A DNA stretch of 64,000 bases from Halorubrum sp. PV6. GTDB taxonomy: Archaea > Halobacteriota > Halobacteria > Halobacteriales > Haloferacaceae. Position 1 is the stretch's first letter, and every line of letters starts with the position of its first letter. The notes under the pieces were generated by a model. The model was not told the origin of the DNA, searched no databases, and was given only the letters and a program-made list of their open reading frames with translations. Shown here in pieces: positions 8,629 through 17,096 of this stretch. The stretch is from contig NZ_CP030064.1 of the NCBI RefSeq assembly GCF_003990725.2, forward strand, positions 2,480,001-2,544,000, read 5' to 3'. A program made the translations under genes and the position numbers.

Positions 8629-9294
8629 TTACGAGTCCTTCTCGTCGCCCGCGGTCCACCGGCGCGCGCCGGGGAGCAGCCCGACCAGTTTCGTCACGTA
8701 GCCGAACCGGAACAGCCCGACCTGCGAGAGCGCGCCGAGGACGAAGACGGCGAGAAAGAGGGGCGCGGTCACGTCGAACAGCAGCGGCTCGACCGACGTC
8801 TGTGCGGTGGCCGCGTCCAGCGTGGCCGGGGTGATCGACCGCGACGCGAACGCCGCGCCGATAAAGGCCGTCGAGACGACGAGCGTCGTCCGGCTCAACA
8901 CGAACCCGAACAGCGCCCCGACCGCGACGCCGGCCAGCGTCGCGCCGACGAGGAGCAGCGTCCCCTCGATACCGGTCGCGTCGGCCGCGTACATCGGCCC
9001 GACGGCGAACCGACCGGCGAAGCCGCCGACCAGTCCGCCGATGGCGACGACCGCGAAGGAGAGCCCGGCGTACGCGAGGAACCCGCCCACCGCGGCGCCG
9101 AGCGCGGCGGCCGCGCCGGTGAGGAGGAGGCCGTCGACGGCGATCAGCCCGGCGAGGCTCGGAGCGGCGACGTAGCCGGCGCCGGCGCCGACGAGGACCC
9201 CGGTCAGCGTGACGGCGTAGACGGAGACCGCGGCCCCGACGAACGCGAGGAGCAGTCCCGCGAGAACGATCCCGGCCGAGAGTGGCGTGATCAT
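8629..9294 (-). CDS. DUF4203/TMEM198-like multi-pass membrane protein
   Basis: A 221-residue protein with about seven hydrophobic segments, rich in Gly and Ala (for example GVLVGAGAGYVAA and GGLVGGFAGRFAVG), a pattern like the DUF4203/TMEM198 family. No catalytic motif is visible. The C-terminal cytosolic tail ends in basic then acidic residues. It converges with the dehydrogenase gene upstream. The function is unknown; the family assignment rests on topology and glycine-zipper-like segments only. Confidence 0.6.
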   Translation of the reverse strand: MITPLSAGIVLAGLLLAFVGAAVSVYAVTLTGVLVGAGAGYVAAPSLAGLIAVDGLLLTGAAAALGAAVGGFLAYAGLSFAVVAIGGLVGGFAGRFAVGPMYAADATGIEGTLLLVGATLAGVAVGALFGFVLSRTTLVVSTAFIGAAFASRSITPATLDAATAQTSVEPLLFDVTAPLFLAVFVLGALSQVGLFRFGYVTKLVGLLPGARRWTAGDEKDS

Positions 9295-9429
9295 GCCAGC
9301 AGGTGGAGCGCGGGCCGACTTAAAAGGTCGCGAGACGAGAGGGCGATGGCGGCGACGGGAGGCAGGTGGCAGCGACGGGAGGCAGATGGCGACGGGAGTC
9401 GAGCAGGGCGACCGACGCCCGCGCGAGCC

Positions 9430-9708
9430 TCAGCGCCCCTGCCGGCCCGACTGCCGGTCGAGGTACCGAGTGTAGCCGCCGACGGCGAGGCCGAAGCCGA
9501 GCACGATCAGGACGAGGCCGAGCAGGCGGGTCGTACCGAGCGTCATCACCGCGAGGATCACGCCGAAGACGAACGCGAACACGCCGGCGACGACGACCCC
9601 GGCGTCGAGGAGCGGCGAGGGCTGGACGGCCTCACAGTGGGGACAGATCCGCGCGTCGCTCGGGATCGGCTCCCGGCAGTCGACGCAGTGGACGCGGTCG
9701 CGGGACAC
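9430..9708 (-). CDS. Small zinc-ribbon membrane protein
   Basis: A 92-residue protein with an N-terminal zinc ribbon (CVDC at residues 8-11 and CPHC near 22-25) followed by two membrane helices (about 33-56 and 62-80) and a basic tail. Such zinc-ribbon-2TM proteins are common in haloarchaea and are of unknown role. It lies between the DUF4203-like gene and the MFS gene on the same strand. The 135 bp downstream of its stop hold short GGCGACGGGAGGCAG-type repeats and no gene. Confidence 0.75.
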   Translation of the reverse strand: MSRDRVHCVDCREPIPSDARICPHCEAVQPSPLLDAGVVVAGVFAFVFGVILAVMTLGTTRLLGLVLIVLGFGLAVGGYTRYLDRQSGRQGR

Positions 9709-9742
9709 GGCCGCCGGTTCGACCGTCGGCGACTTATAAATA

Positions 9743-11056
9743 TCAGTCCGCCGTCGCCGTCGCCGACTCGCCGCCCGTCTCCAGCGTCTCTTGGACCTGC
9801 GTCACGACGGTCACGAGCGCGACGACCGCGAGGCCGGCGCCGGCCGCGAACGGGACGACGAAGCCGAACCCGTAGAGCCAGCCGGAGGCCAGCGGCCCGA
9901 CCGCGACGCCGAAGCCGAACCCCATCGTGAGCACCGACAGCGTCGTCCCGGACTCGCCCTCCCGCGCGAGGTCGCCAGCAAGCGCGAGCGACGGCGCGAA
10001 CACGCACGCCACGGCGATCCCCTGTGCCAGCCGCACGAGCGTCATCACCACCGAGTCGGTGACGATCCCCTGGAGGAGCGTCGTGGGGACGAGCAGCACG
10101 AACCCGACCAGGAGGAACGGACGACGCCCGATCCGGTCGCTCGCCTGTCCGACCGGCACCTGAAACAGGACGTTGGCGATGGTGACCGCCGCGAACTGGA
10201 GTCCGAACCACACCGGCGCCTGATCGAGGCGGGCGTTCACCTGCGTCTGGAGGGTCGCGAACAGCGCGATACAGATCCCCATCGCGACCGTCGCCAGCCC
10301 CAGAGCGAACACCGGGTCGAGCAGTCGCCCGTCCCCGCGGACGCGGATCGAGAGGTCGTCGCTCGCCGCGCTCGACTCGGCGGCGTCCCGGACGAGCAGG
10401 AAGACGAGCACGAAACTGAGGTACGCGGCCGCACAGGCCGCCACGAACGCGGCGTCGAACCCGTCGAGGACGGGGAGACCGACCGCCGAGAGGTCGTACG
10501 GTCCGCGATCGACCACGAGGCCGGCGAGAACCGGGCCGAAGCCGAACCCGATCAGCCGGAAGGTGTTGTACACGCCGAAGTTGCCCCCGCGGTCCGCGTC
10601 GCTCGCGGCGTACTCGTTGACCAGCGCGACGGTCGCCGGGATGATGAGCGCCGCGCCGAACCCCTGTGCCGCGCGAAGGGCGATCAGCTGCCAGTAGGCG
10701 TCCGCGACGGTGTACAGCCCGCTTGCGGTCCCCAAGAGCAGGATGCCGGCTAGCACGAAGGGGCGACGGGCGCCGGTCCGGTCCGAGAGCCGCCCGGTCA
10801 GGGGCTGTGAAAGGCTGTTGAGGAACCCGAAAAGCGAGAGGACGACGCCGATGAGCAGCGGTTCGGTGAGCGTCACCGAGGCCGCGCCGACGCCGACGGC
10901 GGACCCGAGGAGCGACTCGATGTCGACCAGATCGCTCGCGATGTACAGCGGCAACACGACGATGAGAAAGGAGTTCCCGGCGGCGCCGACCATCCGGGCG
11001 AGCGCGAGGACGATGACCCGCCGATCGGTGTCGAGGACGCCGGAGACGAGGCCCAT
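9743..11056 (-). CDS. MFS transporter
   Basis: A 437-residue major facilitator superfamily secondary transporter with about 12 membrane segments in two halves. The loop 2-3 motif A appears in both halves: GRLSDRTGARRPF near residue 90 and GQASDRIGRRPFLL near residue 300. The layout resembles drug/proton antiporters (DHA1 group). The substrate is not evident; neighbours do not suggest one. The start ATG 11056 (MGLVSGVLDTDRRV) places a short cytosolic N-terminus before the first helix. Confidence 0.87.
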   Translation of the reverse strand: MGLVSGVLDTDRRVIVLALARMVGAAGNSFLIVVLPLYIASDLVDIESLLGSAVGVGAASVTLTEPLLIGVVLSLFGFLNSLSQPLTGRLSDRTGARRPFVLAGILLLGTASGLYTVADAYWQLIALRAAQGFGAALIIPATVALVNEYAASDADRGGNFGVYNTFRLIGFGFGPVLAGLVVDRGPYDLSAVGLPVLDGFDAAFVAACAAAYLSFVLVFLLVRDAAESSAASDDLSIRVRGDGRLLDPVFALGLATVAMGICIALFATLQTQVNARLDQAPVWFGLQFAAVTIANVLFQVPVGQASDRIGRRPFLLVGFVLLVPTTLLQGIVTDSVVMTLVRLAQGIAVACVFAPSLALAGDLAREGESGTTLSVLTMGFGFGVAVGPLASGWLYGFGFVVPFAAGAGLAVVALVTVVTQVQETLETGGESATATAD

Positions 11057-11133
11057 CTATCCCCGCTTCGGCCGCGACCGCAAAGGCGTTTGTGAACGGG
11101 GGGTATCGTTCCGGTTTCGCGCGGGACCGGCGA

Positions 11134-12936
11134 TTACGGCTCCGGGAGCGGCGCGTAGTGTCGTTTGATCCCGCGGATCTCGAAGCGCGCGCCGCCCTCG
11201 TCCGACGCGGTCGCCTCGACGGTCCAGCCGTGGGCGCTGGCGATCTCCTGGACGATCGCCAGCCCGAAGCCGGTGTTCCCCTCGGCGCTGCTCTGTCCGG
11301 GCTCGAAGAGGTCGTCCGCGACCGACTCCGAGATCCCCGGCCCGTCGTCGGCGACGTAGAACCCGTCGTCGAGGTCGCCGACCCGGATCGTCACGTCCGG
11401 CCCGGCGTGTTCGACGGCGTTCCGCGCGAGGTTCTCGAACAGGTTCCGCAGCCGGTCCGGGTCGGCCGACACCTCCCTGTCGGTCTCGACCGTGAGCGTC
11501 GCGGCGCCGGTCTCGACCGTCTCCCAGCTGTCGGTCGCGACCGTCGCGAGCGAGACCGGCTCGGTGTCGCCGACCGTCTCCCCCTCTCTGGCGAGCGTGA
11601 GGGTGTGGTCGATGATGGACTCGATCCGGTCGAGCGCGGCGGCGGTGGCGTCGAGGTGCTCGTCGATCTCGGCGTCCTCGTCGGCCGTCGTCTCCGCGAG
11701 CTCGACGCGCCCCTGCGCGACGTTGAGGGGGTTTCGCAGGTCGTGCGAGACGATGGACGCGAACGAGTCGAGTCGCTCGTTCTGGCGTTTGAGCGCCGCC
11801 TCGCGGGTTTTAAACTCCGTGATATCCTCCTGGAAGCCGACCCACTCCGTGACCCGACCGGCGGCGTCGGTGATGGGGGCGATGCTGACGCGGTTCCAGA
11901 ACTCGGTGCCGTCCTGGCGGTAGTTCAGCAGTTCGACGCTGGTCGACTCTTCCGCCGCGATGGCGTCGCGAAGCGTCGAGACCGCGGCCTCGTCGGTGTC
12001 CGGCCCCTGCAGGAACCGGCAGTTCACGCCGACCGCGTAGTCGCGGTCGTAGCCGGTCATCTCGACGAACCGGTCGTTGACGTACACCATCGGGTTGTCC
12101 GGCAGTTCCGGGTCGGTAATGGTGATCCCCACCGGGGCCTCGTCGAGCGCGCGGGTCTTCGTCTCCAGCTCCTCGCGCTGCTCGACGTCCTCCGAGACAT
12201 CGCGCAGGATGCCGACGCTGCCGTCGAACTCCTCGCCCTCGTACGGCAGCGCGGCCATGTGGTCGCGACAGGGGATCGGGTCGCCCTCCTTCGGCTCGAT
12301 GTCGACGCGGAACCGCTGGATGTCCGGCCCGTCACGGGAGAGGATGGTTCCGAGCCGGTCTTCGGACTCGTGGACCGCGTCGTCGCCCTTTATCAATCCG
12401 GGCTTGCTTCCGACGATCTCCTCGACGTCGTAGCCGGCCAACTCCGCGAACGGCTCGTTGACGAACTCGAAGGTGCCCGTCTCGTCGACGACGTAGACCG
12501 GATACCCGAGCGCGTCGATGACGGTCGAGTAGCGGTCGGCGATCTCGCGGGTCCGGTGCTCCTCGACCGCCTGCCCGACCCGGTTCGCGAGCCGGCGCAG
12601 CTGCTCTGGACCGCCCTTCTGGAAGTAGCCGGTGACGCCCGCGTTGAGCGCCTGGCTGGCGATCTCTTCGGAGCCTTTCCCGGTGTAGAGGACGAAGGGG
12701 GTCGAGCAGTCGGTCTCACAGATCCGCTCGAAAAGCGCCAACCCGTCCATCTCGGGCATGTCGTAGTCGCTGATGATACACTCGAAGCGGTCGTCGTCGA
12801 GTTCCTCCAGCGCGGCCGACGGCGTCGTGACGCTCGTGACTGCAACCGCGTCCAGTTCCCGTTCGAGGTAGGCCTCCGTGAGGTCGAGTACGGAAGCGTC
12901 GTCGTCGACGTGCAACACGTCGATGCGTTCAGCCAT
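11134..12936 (-). CDS. Receiver-PAS-LOV histidine kinase (candidate blue-light sensor)
   Basis: A 600-residue soluble hybrid kinase. Residues 1-120 form a receiver domain with acidic pocket Asp11-Asp13, phospho-acceptor Asp57 (IISDYDMPEMDG), Thr85 and Lys107. A PAS domain follows (about 130-250). Residues 262-375 match a LOV flavin domain closely: VYVNDRF, GVNCRFLQG with the photoactive Cys306, NYRQDGTEFWN and GFQEDIT with the flavin-interacting Gln369. HisKA has the phospho-acceptor His398 (SIVSHDLRNPLN), and the HATPase has ENLARNAVEH (N box), DDGPGI and GFGLAIV. It likely senses blue light through FMN and signals by autophosphorylation. No separate output regulator is adjacent. Confidence 0.88.
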   Translation of the reverse strand: MAERIDVLHVDDDASVLDLTEAYLERELDAVAVTSVTTPSAALEELDDDRFECIISDYDMPEMDGLALFERICETDCSTPFVLYTGKGSEEIASQALNAGVTGYFQKGGPEQLRRLANRVGQAVEEHRTREIADRYSTVIDALGYPVYVVDETGTFEFVNEPFAELAGYDVEEIVGSKPGLIKGDDAVHESEDRLGTILSRDGPDIQRFRVDIEPKEGDPIPCRDHMAALPYEGEEFDGSVGILRDVSEDVEQREELETKTRALDEAPVGITITDPELPDNPMVYVNDRFVEMTGYDRDYAVGVNCRFLQGPDTDEAAVSTLRDAIAAEESTSVELLNYRQDGTEFWNRVSIAPITDAAGRVTEWVGFQEDITEFKTREAALKRQNERLDSFASIVSHDLRNPLNVAQGRVELAETTADEDAEIDEHLDATAAALDRIESIIDHTLTLAREGETVGDTEPVSLATVATDSWETVETGAATLTVETDREVSADPDRLRNLFENLARNAVEHAGPDVTIRVGDLDDGFYVADDGPGISESVADDLFEPGQSSAEGNTGFGLAIVQEIASAHGWTVEATASDEGGARFEIRGIKRHYAPLPEP

Positions 12937-13052
12937 GATCTCTTCTGTCGCTCGGCAGGTAAACGAATACCGGCGAAAATATCAGTCCTGAGTTTCGTCG
13001 GCGGTGTCGTCGTGGCTGATTCTTAAGGGCGCGCGGCGCGGACCCCAGAGCG

Positions 13053-14468
13053 ATGGCGGGCGGGACGCTCCCCGGAACCGACGCGGACGACGACGCGGGG
13101 AGCGACCGCGTCGTGTTCCACGTCGATATGGACTGTTTTTACGCCTCCTGCGAGCGCCTGCGTCGCCCCGACCTCGTGGGCGAACCCGTCGTGGTCGGCA
13201 TGGGCTACGAGGCGGGCGAGACCATCGGCGCGGTCGCGACGGCGAGTTACGAGGCGCGCGCGTTCGGCGTCGAGAGCGCGATGCCCATCTCGGAGGCGCT
13301 CGACCTGCTCCCGCGGCGCGCCGACGCCGACCCCGACGACCCGGACGCGCCCGACCCGGCCGACGCCGGGCGGTACGTCCCCGTCGACCTCGACTTTTAT
13401 AAGGAGGTCGCGAGCGACGTGAAGGCGGTCCTCCGCGACTGCGCCGATGTGGTCCGCGAGGTGAGCATCGACGAGGCGTACCTCGACGTCACCGACCGGA
13501 CGGCGTGGGACGCCGCCGGCGACCCCGACGACCCGCCGCCGAGCGCCGCGAGCGGCCCCGCGGCGGCCCGAACGCTGGCCGAGGGGTACGCCAGACACGT
13601 GAAACAGCGCATCGAGCGCGAGGCCGGCGTCCCCGCGAGCGTCGGCGTCGCCCCGAACATGTCGACCGCGAAGGTCGCGAGCGACGCCGACAAGCCGGAC
13701 GGGCTGGTGGTCGTGCCGCCGGGCGAGGTGGCGCCGTTCCTCGCGTCGCTGCCGACCGCGGACATCCACGGCGTCGGCCCGGTGACGGAGCGGACGCTGG
13801 CGGAGATGGGCATCGAGACCGCCGGCGACCTCGCCGCGGCCGACCCCGACCGGCTCGCCGAGGAGTTGGGCGAGCGCGGCCCCGACCTCCACCGCCGCGC
13901 TCGCGGCGACGACGACCGGGCGGTCACCCCGACCGGCCTCCCGAAGAGCCTCTCGCGGGAGTCGTCGCTGTCGGCGACGGCCGACGAGGAGACGAAGCGG
14001 GAGACGGTCCGCGCGCTGGCCGCCGACGTGGCCCGACGCGCCCGCGAGCGGGGGTGCCTCTATCGCACGATCGGGATAAAGGCAGTCGAGCCGCCCTACG
14101 AGGTGAACACCCGCGCTCGGAGCCTCCCCGGCCCCGTCGACGACCCTGACCTCGTCGAGTCGGTGGCGCTGGACCTCCTCGACGAGTTCGCCGGCGACCG
14201 GGTTCGCAAACTCGGGGTTCGCGTCTCGAAGCTCGACTTCGCCGAGAGCGATCAGGCGACGCTCGGCGGGTTCGAGCCGGGCGACGGGGCACGCGAGGGG
14301 CGCGACGCCGAGGGCGGTCGCGGCGCGGTCGACACCGGCGGCGACGGCGGGAAGCTCACCGACTGGATCGGCGGCGAGCCGACCGGCGCCGAGAGCGATG
14401 AGGACGACGAGACGGCGGCCGACAGACGCACCGGCGACGGGCAGGCCTCGCTCGGCGACTGGTCGTAG
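13053..14468 (+). CDS. dinB: DNA polymerase IV (Y family)
   Basis: A 471-residue translesion DNA polymerase. Palm-domain metal ligands are seen at VFHVDMDCFYASCE (Asp25) and VREVSIDEAYLDVTD (Asp140-Glu141). An acidic insertion (DADPDDPDAPDPADAG, about 91-106) sits within the catalytic core, common in haloarchaea. The helix-hairpin-helix thumb (IHGVGPVTERTLAEMG) and little finger (PKSLSRESSL; VRKLGVRVSKLDF) follow. The last 80 residues are a disordered acidic tail ending QASLGDWS, a plausible PCNA-interacting motif. It is about 110 residues longer than crenarchaeal Dbh/Dpo4. A TATA-like ATTCTTAA lies about 30 nt before ATG 13053. Confidence 0.95.
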   Translation: MAGGTLPGTDADDDAGSDRVVFHVDMDCFYASCERLRRPDLVGEPVVVGMGYEAGETIGAVATASYEARAFGVESAMPISEALDLLPRRADADPDDPDAPDPADAGRYVPVDLDFYKEVASDVKAVLRDCADVVREVSIDEAYLDVTDRTAWDAAGDPDDPPPSAASGPAAARTLAEGYARHVKQRIEREAGVPASVGVAPNMSTAKVASDADKPDGLVVVPPGEVAPFLASLPTADIHGVGPVTERTLAEMGIETAGDLAAADPDRLAEELGERGPDLHRRARGDDDRAVTPTGLPKSLSRESSLSATADEETKRETVRALAADVARRARERGCLYRTIGIKAVEPPYEVNTRARSLPGPVDDPDLVESVALDLLDEFAGDRVRKLGVRVSKLDFAESDQATLGGFEPGDGAREGRDAEGGRGAVDTGGDGGKLTDWIGGEPTGAESDEDDETAADRRTGDGQASLGDWS

Positions 14469-14522
14469 CCGGACGCTCGCCGCGATAGGGGGATTTAGGT
14501 GGCCGAGCGCCGACGCCGAGGC

Positions 14523-15068
14523 ATGGACGACTTGGCGTGGGAGACGCTCGACACCGACATCGACTACCGCTGCCCCGGCTTCGAGGTGCGCCGCGACGAG
14601 GTGCGCTTCCCGGACGGCGAGACGGACGGGTACCACTACGTGGACGAGTCGCCGGCGGTCGTGGTCCTCCCGCTGACGCCCGACGGCGACGTCGTCGTCA
14701 TCGACGAGTGGCGGCAGGCGGTCGGGCGGGTCAACCGCGCCCTCCCGGCGGGGTCGGTCGAACCCGAGGACGCGGCGGCCCTCGAACGCGCCGCGGCGCG
14801 CGAACTCGCCGAAGAGACCGGCTACGAGGCCGACGCCTTCGAGCGACTCACGACGGTGGAGCCGACGAACGGGCTGGCGAACTCGGTCCACCACCACTTC
14901 CTCGCGACGGGGTGTGAGCCGACCGCGGAGCAGGACCTCGACCACAACGAGTCGATCGCGGTCGAGACGGTGGCGTACGACGACCTGCTCGAAGCCGTCG
15001 TCGACGAGGGGCTCCGCGACGGCCGGACCGTGACGGCCGTGCTGTGGTACGAACTGCTCCACCGCTGA
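14523..15068 (+). CDS. Nudix hydrolase, ADP-ribose pyrophosphatase-like
   Basis: A 181-residue Nudix-fold pyrophosphohydrolase. The Nudix helix REL-AEETGY is at residues 93-101, preceded by PAGSVEPEDAA; the spacing between the Gly and the REL helix is a little longer than the classic box. The upstream EWRQAVGRVNRALPAG resembles ADP-ribose pyrophosphatases (EQYRx6xELPAG). It probably cleaves ADP-ribose or a related nucleoside diphosphate. I chose ATG 14523, which has an AT-rich GATTTAGG about 30 nt upstream; an in-frame start at 14499 adds only arginines. Confidence 0.88.
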   Translation: MDDLAWETLDTDIDYRCPGFEVRRDEVRFPDGETDGYHYVDESPAVVVLPLTPDGDVVVIDEWRQAVGRVNRALPAGSVEPEDAAALERAAARELAEETGYEADAFERLTTVEPTNGLANSVHHHFLATGCEPTAEQDLDHNESIAVETVAYDDLLEAVVDEGLRDGRTVTAVLWYELLHR

Positions 15069-15136
15069 ACCGGCGTCGACGCCGGCGCGTCCGATCGACG
15101 GACAGGCATTTCTGCGATCGGCCCCTACCGAGGCTA

Positions 15137-16078
15137 ATGAGCGATCCCTCCGAGTTCGACACCGGGGCCGGTGACGGCGGGCGAGCGCGCGACGAGCACG
15201 AAGACGCCGCGATCGAAGACGGCGGCGAGCCCGGCACCGCACACGCGACGGTCGACAGCGCCGACCCGGCCGACGAGGGGTCGAAGCGCCCCCTGCTCCG
15301 GACGGTCGGCGTCGCCTTCGGGCTGGGCGTGGCGGGCATCCTCGGGCTCATCATCGTCACCGCGATCATCGGGGGCGGCGTCTTCCTCGTCTCGGAGGTC
15401 ACGGGACAGCAGCCGCCGCTCCTGCTCTCCTTCGTCGTGCCGTTCGTCGTCGGGCAGATCGTCGCGTTCCTCGGCGTCGGGCTCGGATACCTGCGATGGC
15501 GCGGGCTGAGTCGCGAGGAGATCGTGGCGTACCTCGGGGTCCGGCGGCCGACCATCGTCGAGACCGTGATCGCGGTCGTCGGGCCGGTCGCGGTGATATT
15601 CACCGTCTTCGTCGTTAGTTCGCTGGCGCTGGTGACCGGAACGCAGCCGGCACAGAATCAGGGCGCGCAGATGACGCTCCAGAACCCGTCCATCATCCCG
15701 ATCATGATCGTGGCCATGCTGCTCGTCGTGGGGCCGTGCGAGGAGATCCTGTTCCGCGGGGTCATTCAGAGCCGGGCGCGGGAGACCCTCTCCGCGATAC
15801 CCGCCATCCTGCTCACCGCGTCCGTGTTCGCGCCGGCGCACATCGTCTCGCTGAGCGGCGGCGTGAGCGCGATGATCACGTCGATCAGCATCCTCTTCGT
15901 CCCGAGCCTGATCTTCGGCGCGGTGTACGAGTACACGAACAACCTCCCGGTCGTCGCCGTGATGCACGGGCTGTACAACAGCTTCCTCCTCACCATCGGC
16001 TACATCGCCATCACGTACGGTCCCGAGATGGAGGGGGCCGGACAGGCGGCCGCGGCGCTGTCGCTGGTGCCATTATAA
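15137..16078 (+). CDS. CPBP-family intramembrane glutamic endopeptidase
   Basis: A 313-residue membrane protease-like protein of the CAAX/CPBP (Abi) family. About 50 acidic cytosolic residues precede six to eight membrane segments. Motif 1 is CEEILFRGVIQSRA with Glu202, Glu203 and Arg207. Motif 2 provides His235 in FAPAHIVSLS, and the last motif YEYTNNLPVVAVMHGLYNSF ends with conserved His and Asn. Relatives process prenylated proteins or bacteriocins; the substrate here is unknown. A 545-bp non-coding repeat region follows. Confidence 0.9.
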   Translation: MSDPSEFDTGAGDGGRARDEHEDAAIEDGGEPGTAHATVDSADPADEGSKRPLLRTVGVAFGLGVAGILGLIIVTAIIGGGVFLVSEVTGQQPPLLLSFVVPFVVGQIVAFLGVGLGYLRWRGLSREEIVAYLGVRRPTIVETVIAVVGPVAVIFTVFVVSSLALVTGTQPAQNQGAQMTLQNPSIIPIMIVAMLLVVGPCEEILFRGVIQSRARETLSAIPAILLTASVFAPAHIVSLSGGVSAMITSISILFVPSLIFGAVYEYTNNLPVVAVMHGLYNSFLLTIGYIAITYGPEMEGAGQAAAALSLVPL

Positions 16079-16623
16079 ACCGGTCGCGGCGCTGTCGCTG
16101 TTAGTTTGATGAACGAGCCGGTGGCGCGTGCCCGTGAGCGGTCGCCGTCGGCGACCGCGAACGGCACCGCGCGAGGGAGTCAGTCGCCGGAGCGAAGCGG
16201 AGGCGACTGACGAGGCTGGGGAGGTTCGAGGCTGCGGTGCTGTGCGGGGTGGGACGCAAAGGGGCAGCCGCGAGGACGACGCTCGACGACGCAAGCACCG
16301 CAAACCGCGAACGAAGTGAGCGGGTGAGGAGCGCAGCGAGTCGCGCGAGTCGTCGCGGCTGGGGCTTTGGAAGTGTCTGTTCTCGATTTGCGGTCGACCG
16401 TTTATAGGCGAGCGGCTGGGGCGTTGGAAGTGTCTGTTCTCGATTTGCGGTCGACTATTTATAAGCGAGCGGCTGGGGCGTTGGGGGTGTTCATCGGCGA
16501 ATCGTCAATCACGTATAACGGAGACTGGGGCGTTGGAGGTGGTCACCGAAGAGTCGTCGAGCAACGAGTAGCGGTTTATAAAAAACACGTCGTCAGCGAC
16601 ACCCACGACTCACGAGTACGAAA
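16079..16623. other. Gene-free region between the CPBP protease gene and rnpB
   Basis: No convincing coding sequence is present. The first half (16079-16350) is GC-rich with short inverted repeats such as CAGTCGCC/GGCGACTG (16182-16208), and reading frames through it are arginine-rich and repetitive. The second half contains the tandem 57-bp array described separately, which ends in an AT-rich TTTATAAAAAA about 50 bp from the 3' end of rnpB. Blocks like this are scattered between genes of Halorubrum-type genomes as far as I recall; this is not checked. Confidence 0.6.
16355..16580 (+). repeat. Tandem 57-bp repeats carrying TATA-like boxes
   Basis: Units begin at 16355, 16412, 16469 and about 16521. 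The first two are nearly identical over 57 bp (GGCTGGGG-CTTTGGAAGTGTC...GATTTGCGGTCGAC). The third and fourth keep the GGCTGGGGCGTTGG head but diverge after it. Each unit ends in an AT-rich element resembling an archaeal TATA box on the plus strand: TTTATAGG, TTTATAAG, GTATAACG and TTTATAAAAAA. No plus-strand gene follows directly; transcripts from these boxes would run antisense into rnpB. Confidence 0.8.
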
Positions 16624-16946
16624 GCGGACTGAGGGGAGTAAGCCCCCTTCGGTTCGTCCCGACATTCGGCTCAGCGTCCGCGCCGTGGCCGGACTACCTT
16701 ATGGCGCGAACTTGCACCGGCGAGGATTCGCCGTTCCATCCGTTCCCACCCGTCAATCCTCATCGGGTTAGCTCCCTTCCCTTACGGGTCGGTTCGCGCG
16801 AATCACGGGTCGGGGTGGGGGGTGTCGTTGCTGTTCCAGAGCCAGCCGTCTCCGACTCCGGGCGTGTGCCCGGTCGCCTGTCCGGCCGGTGGGGGGACTT
16901 TCCTCATGCCGAGGGCACGGGAGTCGGGCTCCCTCTGTCCGACCGC
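16624..16946 (-). ncRNA. rnpB: RNase P RNA (archaeal type A)
   Basis: The minus strand carries the hallmark RNase P conserved region I, GAGGAAAGTCCCCCC (complement of about 16896-16910). Near the 3' end lies CGAACCGAAGGGGGCTTA, which matches conserved region V and can form helix P4 with the first. The interior has GTGCAAG and AACGGCGAATCC segments seen in archaeal RNase P. The ends pair (GCGG at the 5' end with CCGC at the 3' end, helix P1), giving about 323 nt. This is the catalytic RNA that trims tRNA 5' leaders. A TATA-like CTTATTC lies about 20-25 nt upstream. Arginine-rich frames on the opposite strand are artefacts. Exact ends are uncertain by a few bases. Confidence 0.93.
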
Positions 16947-16964
16947 GTGTTACCAACGCCCGCG

Positions 16965-16971
16965 AATAAGC
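16965..16971 (-). promoter_or_regulatory. TATA-like box of rnpB
   Basis: On the minus strand CTTATTC sits about 20-25 nt before the inferred RNase P RNA 5' end, in a 150-bp divergent region shared with the AMMECR1 gene promoter. Confidence 0.5.
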
Positions 16972-17096
16972 CGTTCGGTACTCGCGGGGCCGGGTCGATC
17001 ATGACGGTCGGCCGTCCGGATCCCCCCGTCGAACGGGGTCGAACAGTCGGATTCTCAAGGGAAGCGTTCAAGTCGTCAGCAACGTAAGGGACTATC

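Noticed and set aside
7618-9930. A 770-codon plus-strand frame
   Set aside because: It is a high-GC shadow frame running across the dehydrogenase, DUF4203-like and zinc-ribbon genes, rich in Arg and Gly.
16355-16580. CRISPR array
   Set aside because: Units are contiguous tandem repeats without unique spacers, and no cas gene is present.
16367-16771. A 134-codon plus-strand reading frame across the 57-bp repeats and rnpB
   Set aside because: It is built from the tandem repeat and the antisense of RNase P RNA; composition is not haloarchaeal-protein-like.
16701-17087. A 128-codon frame antisense to rnpB
   Set aside because: It is fully explained by the RNA gene on the other strand and is low in acidic residues.
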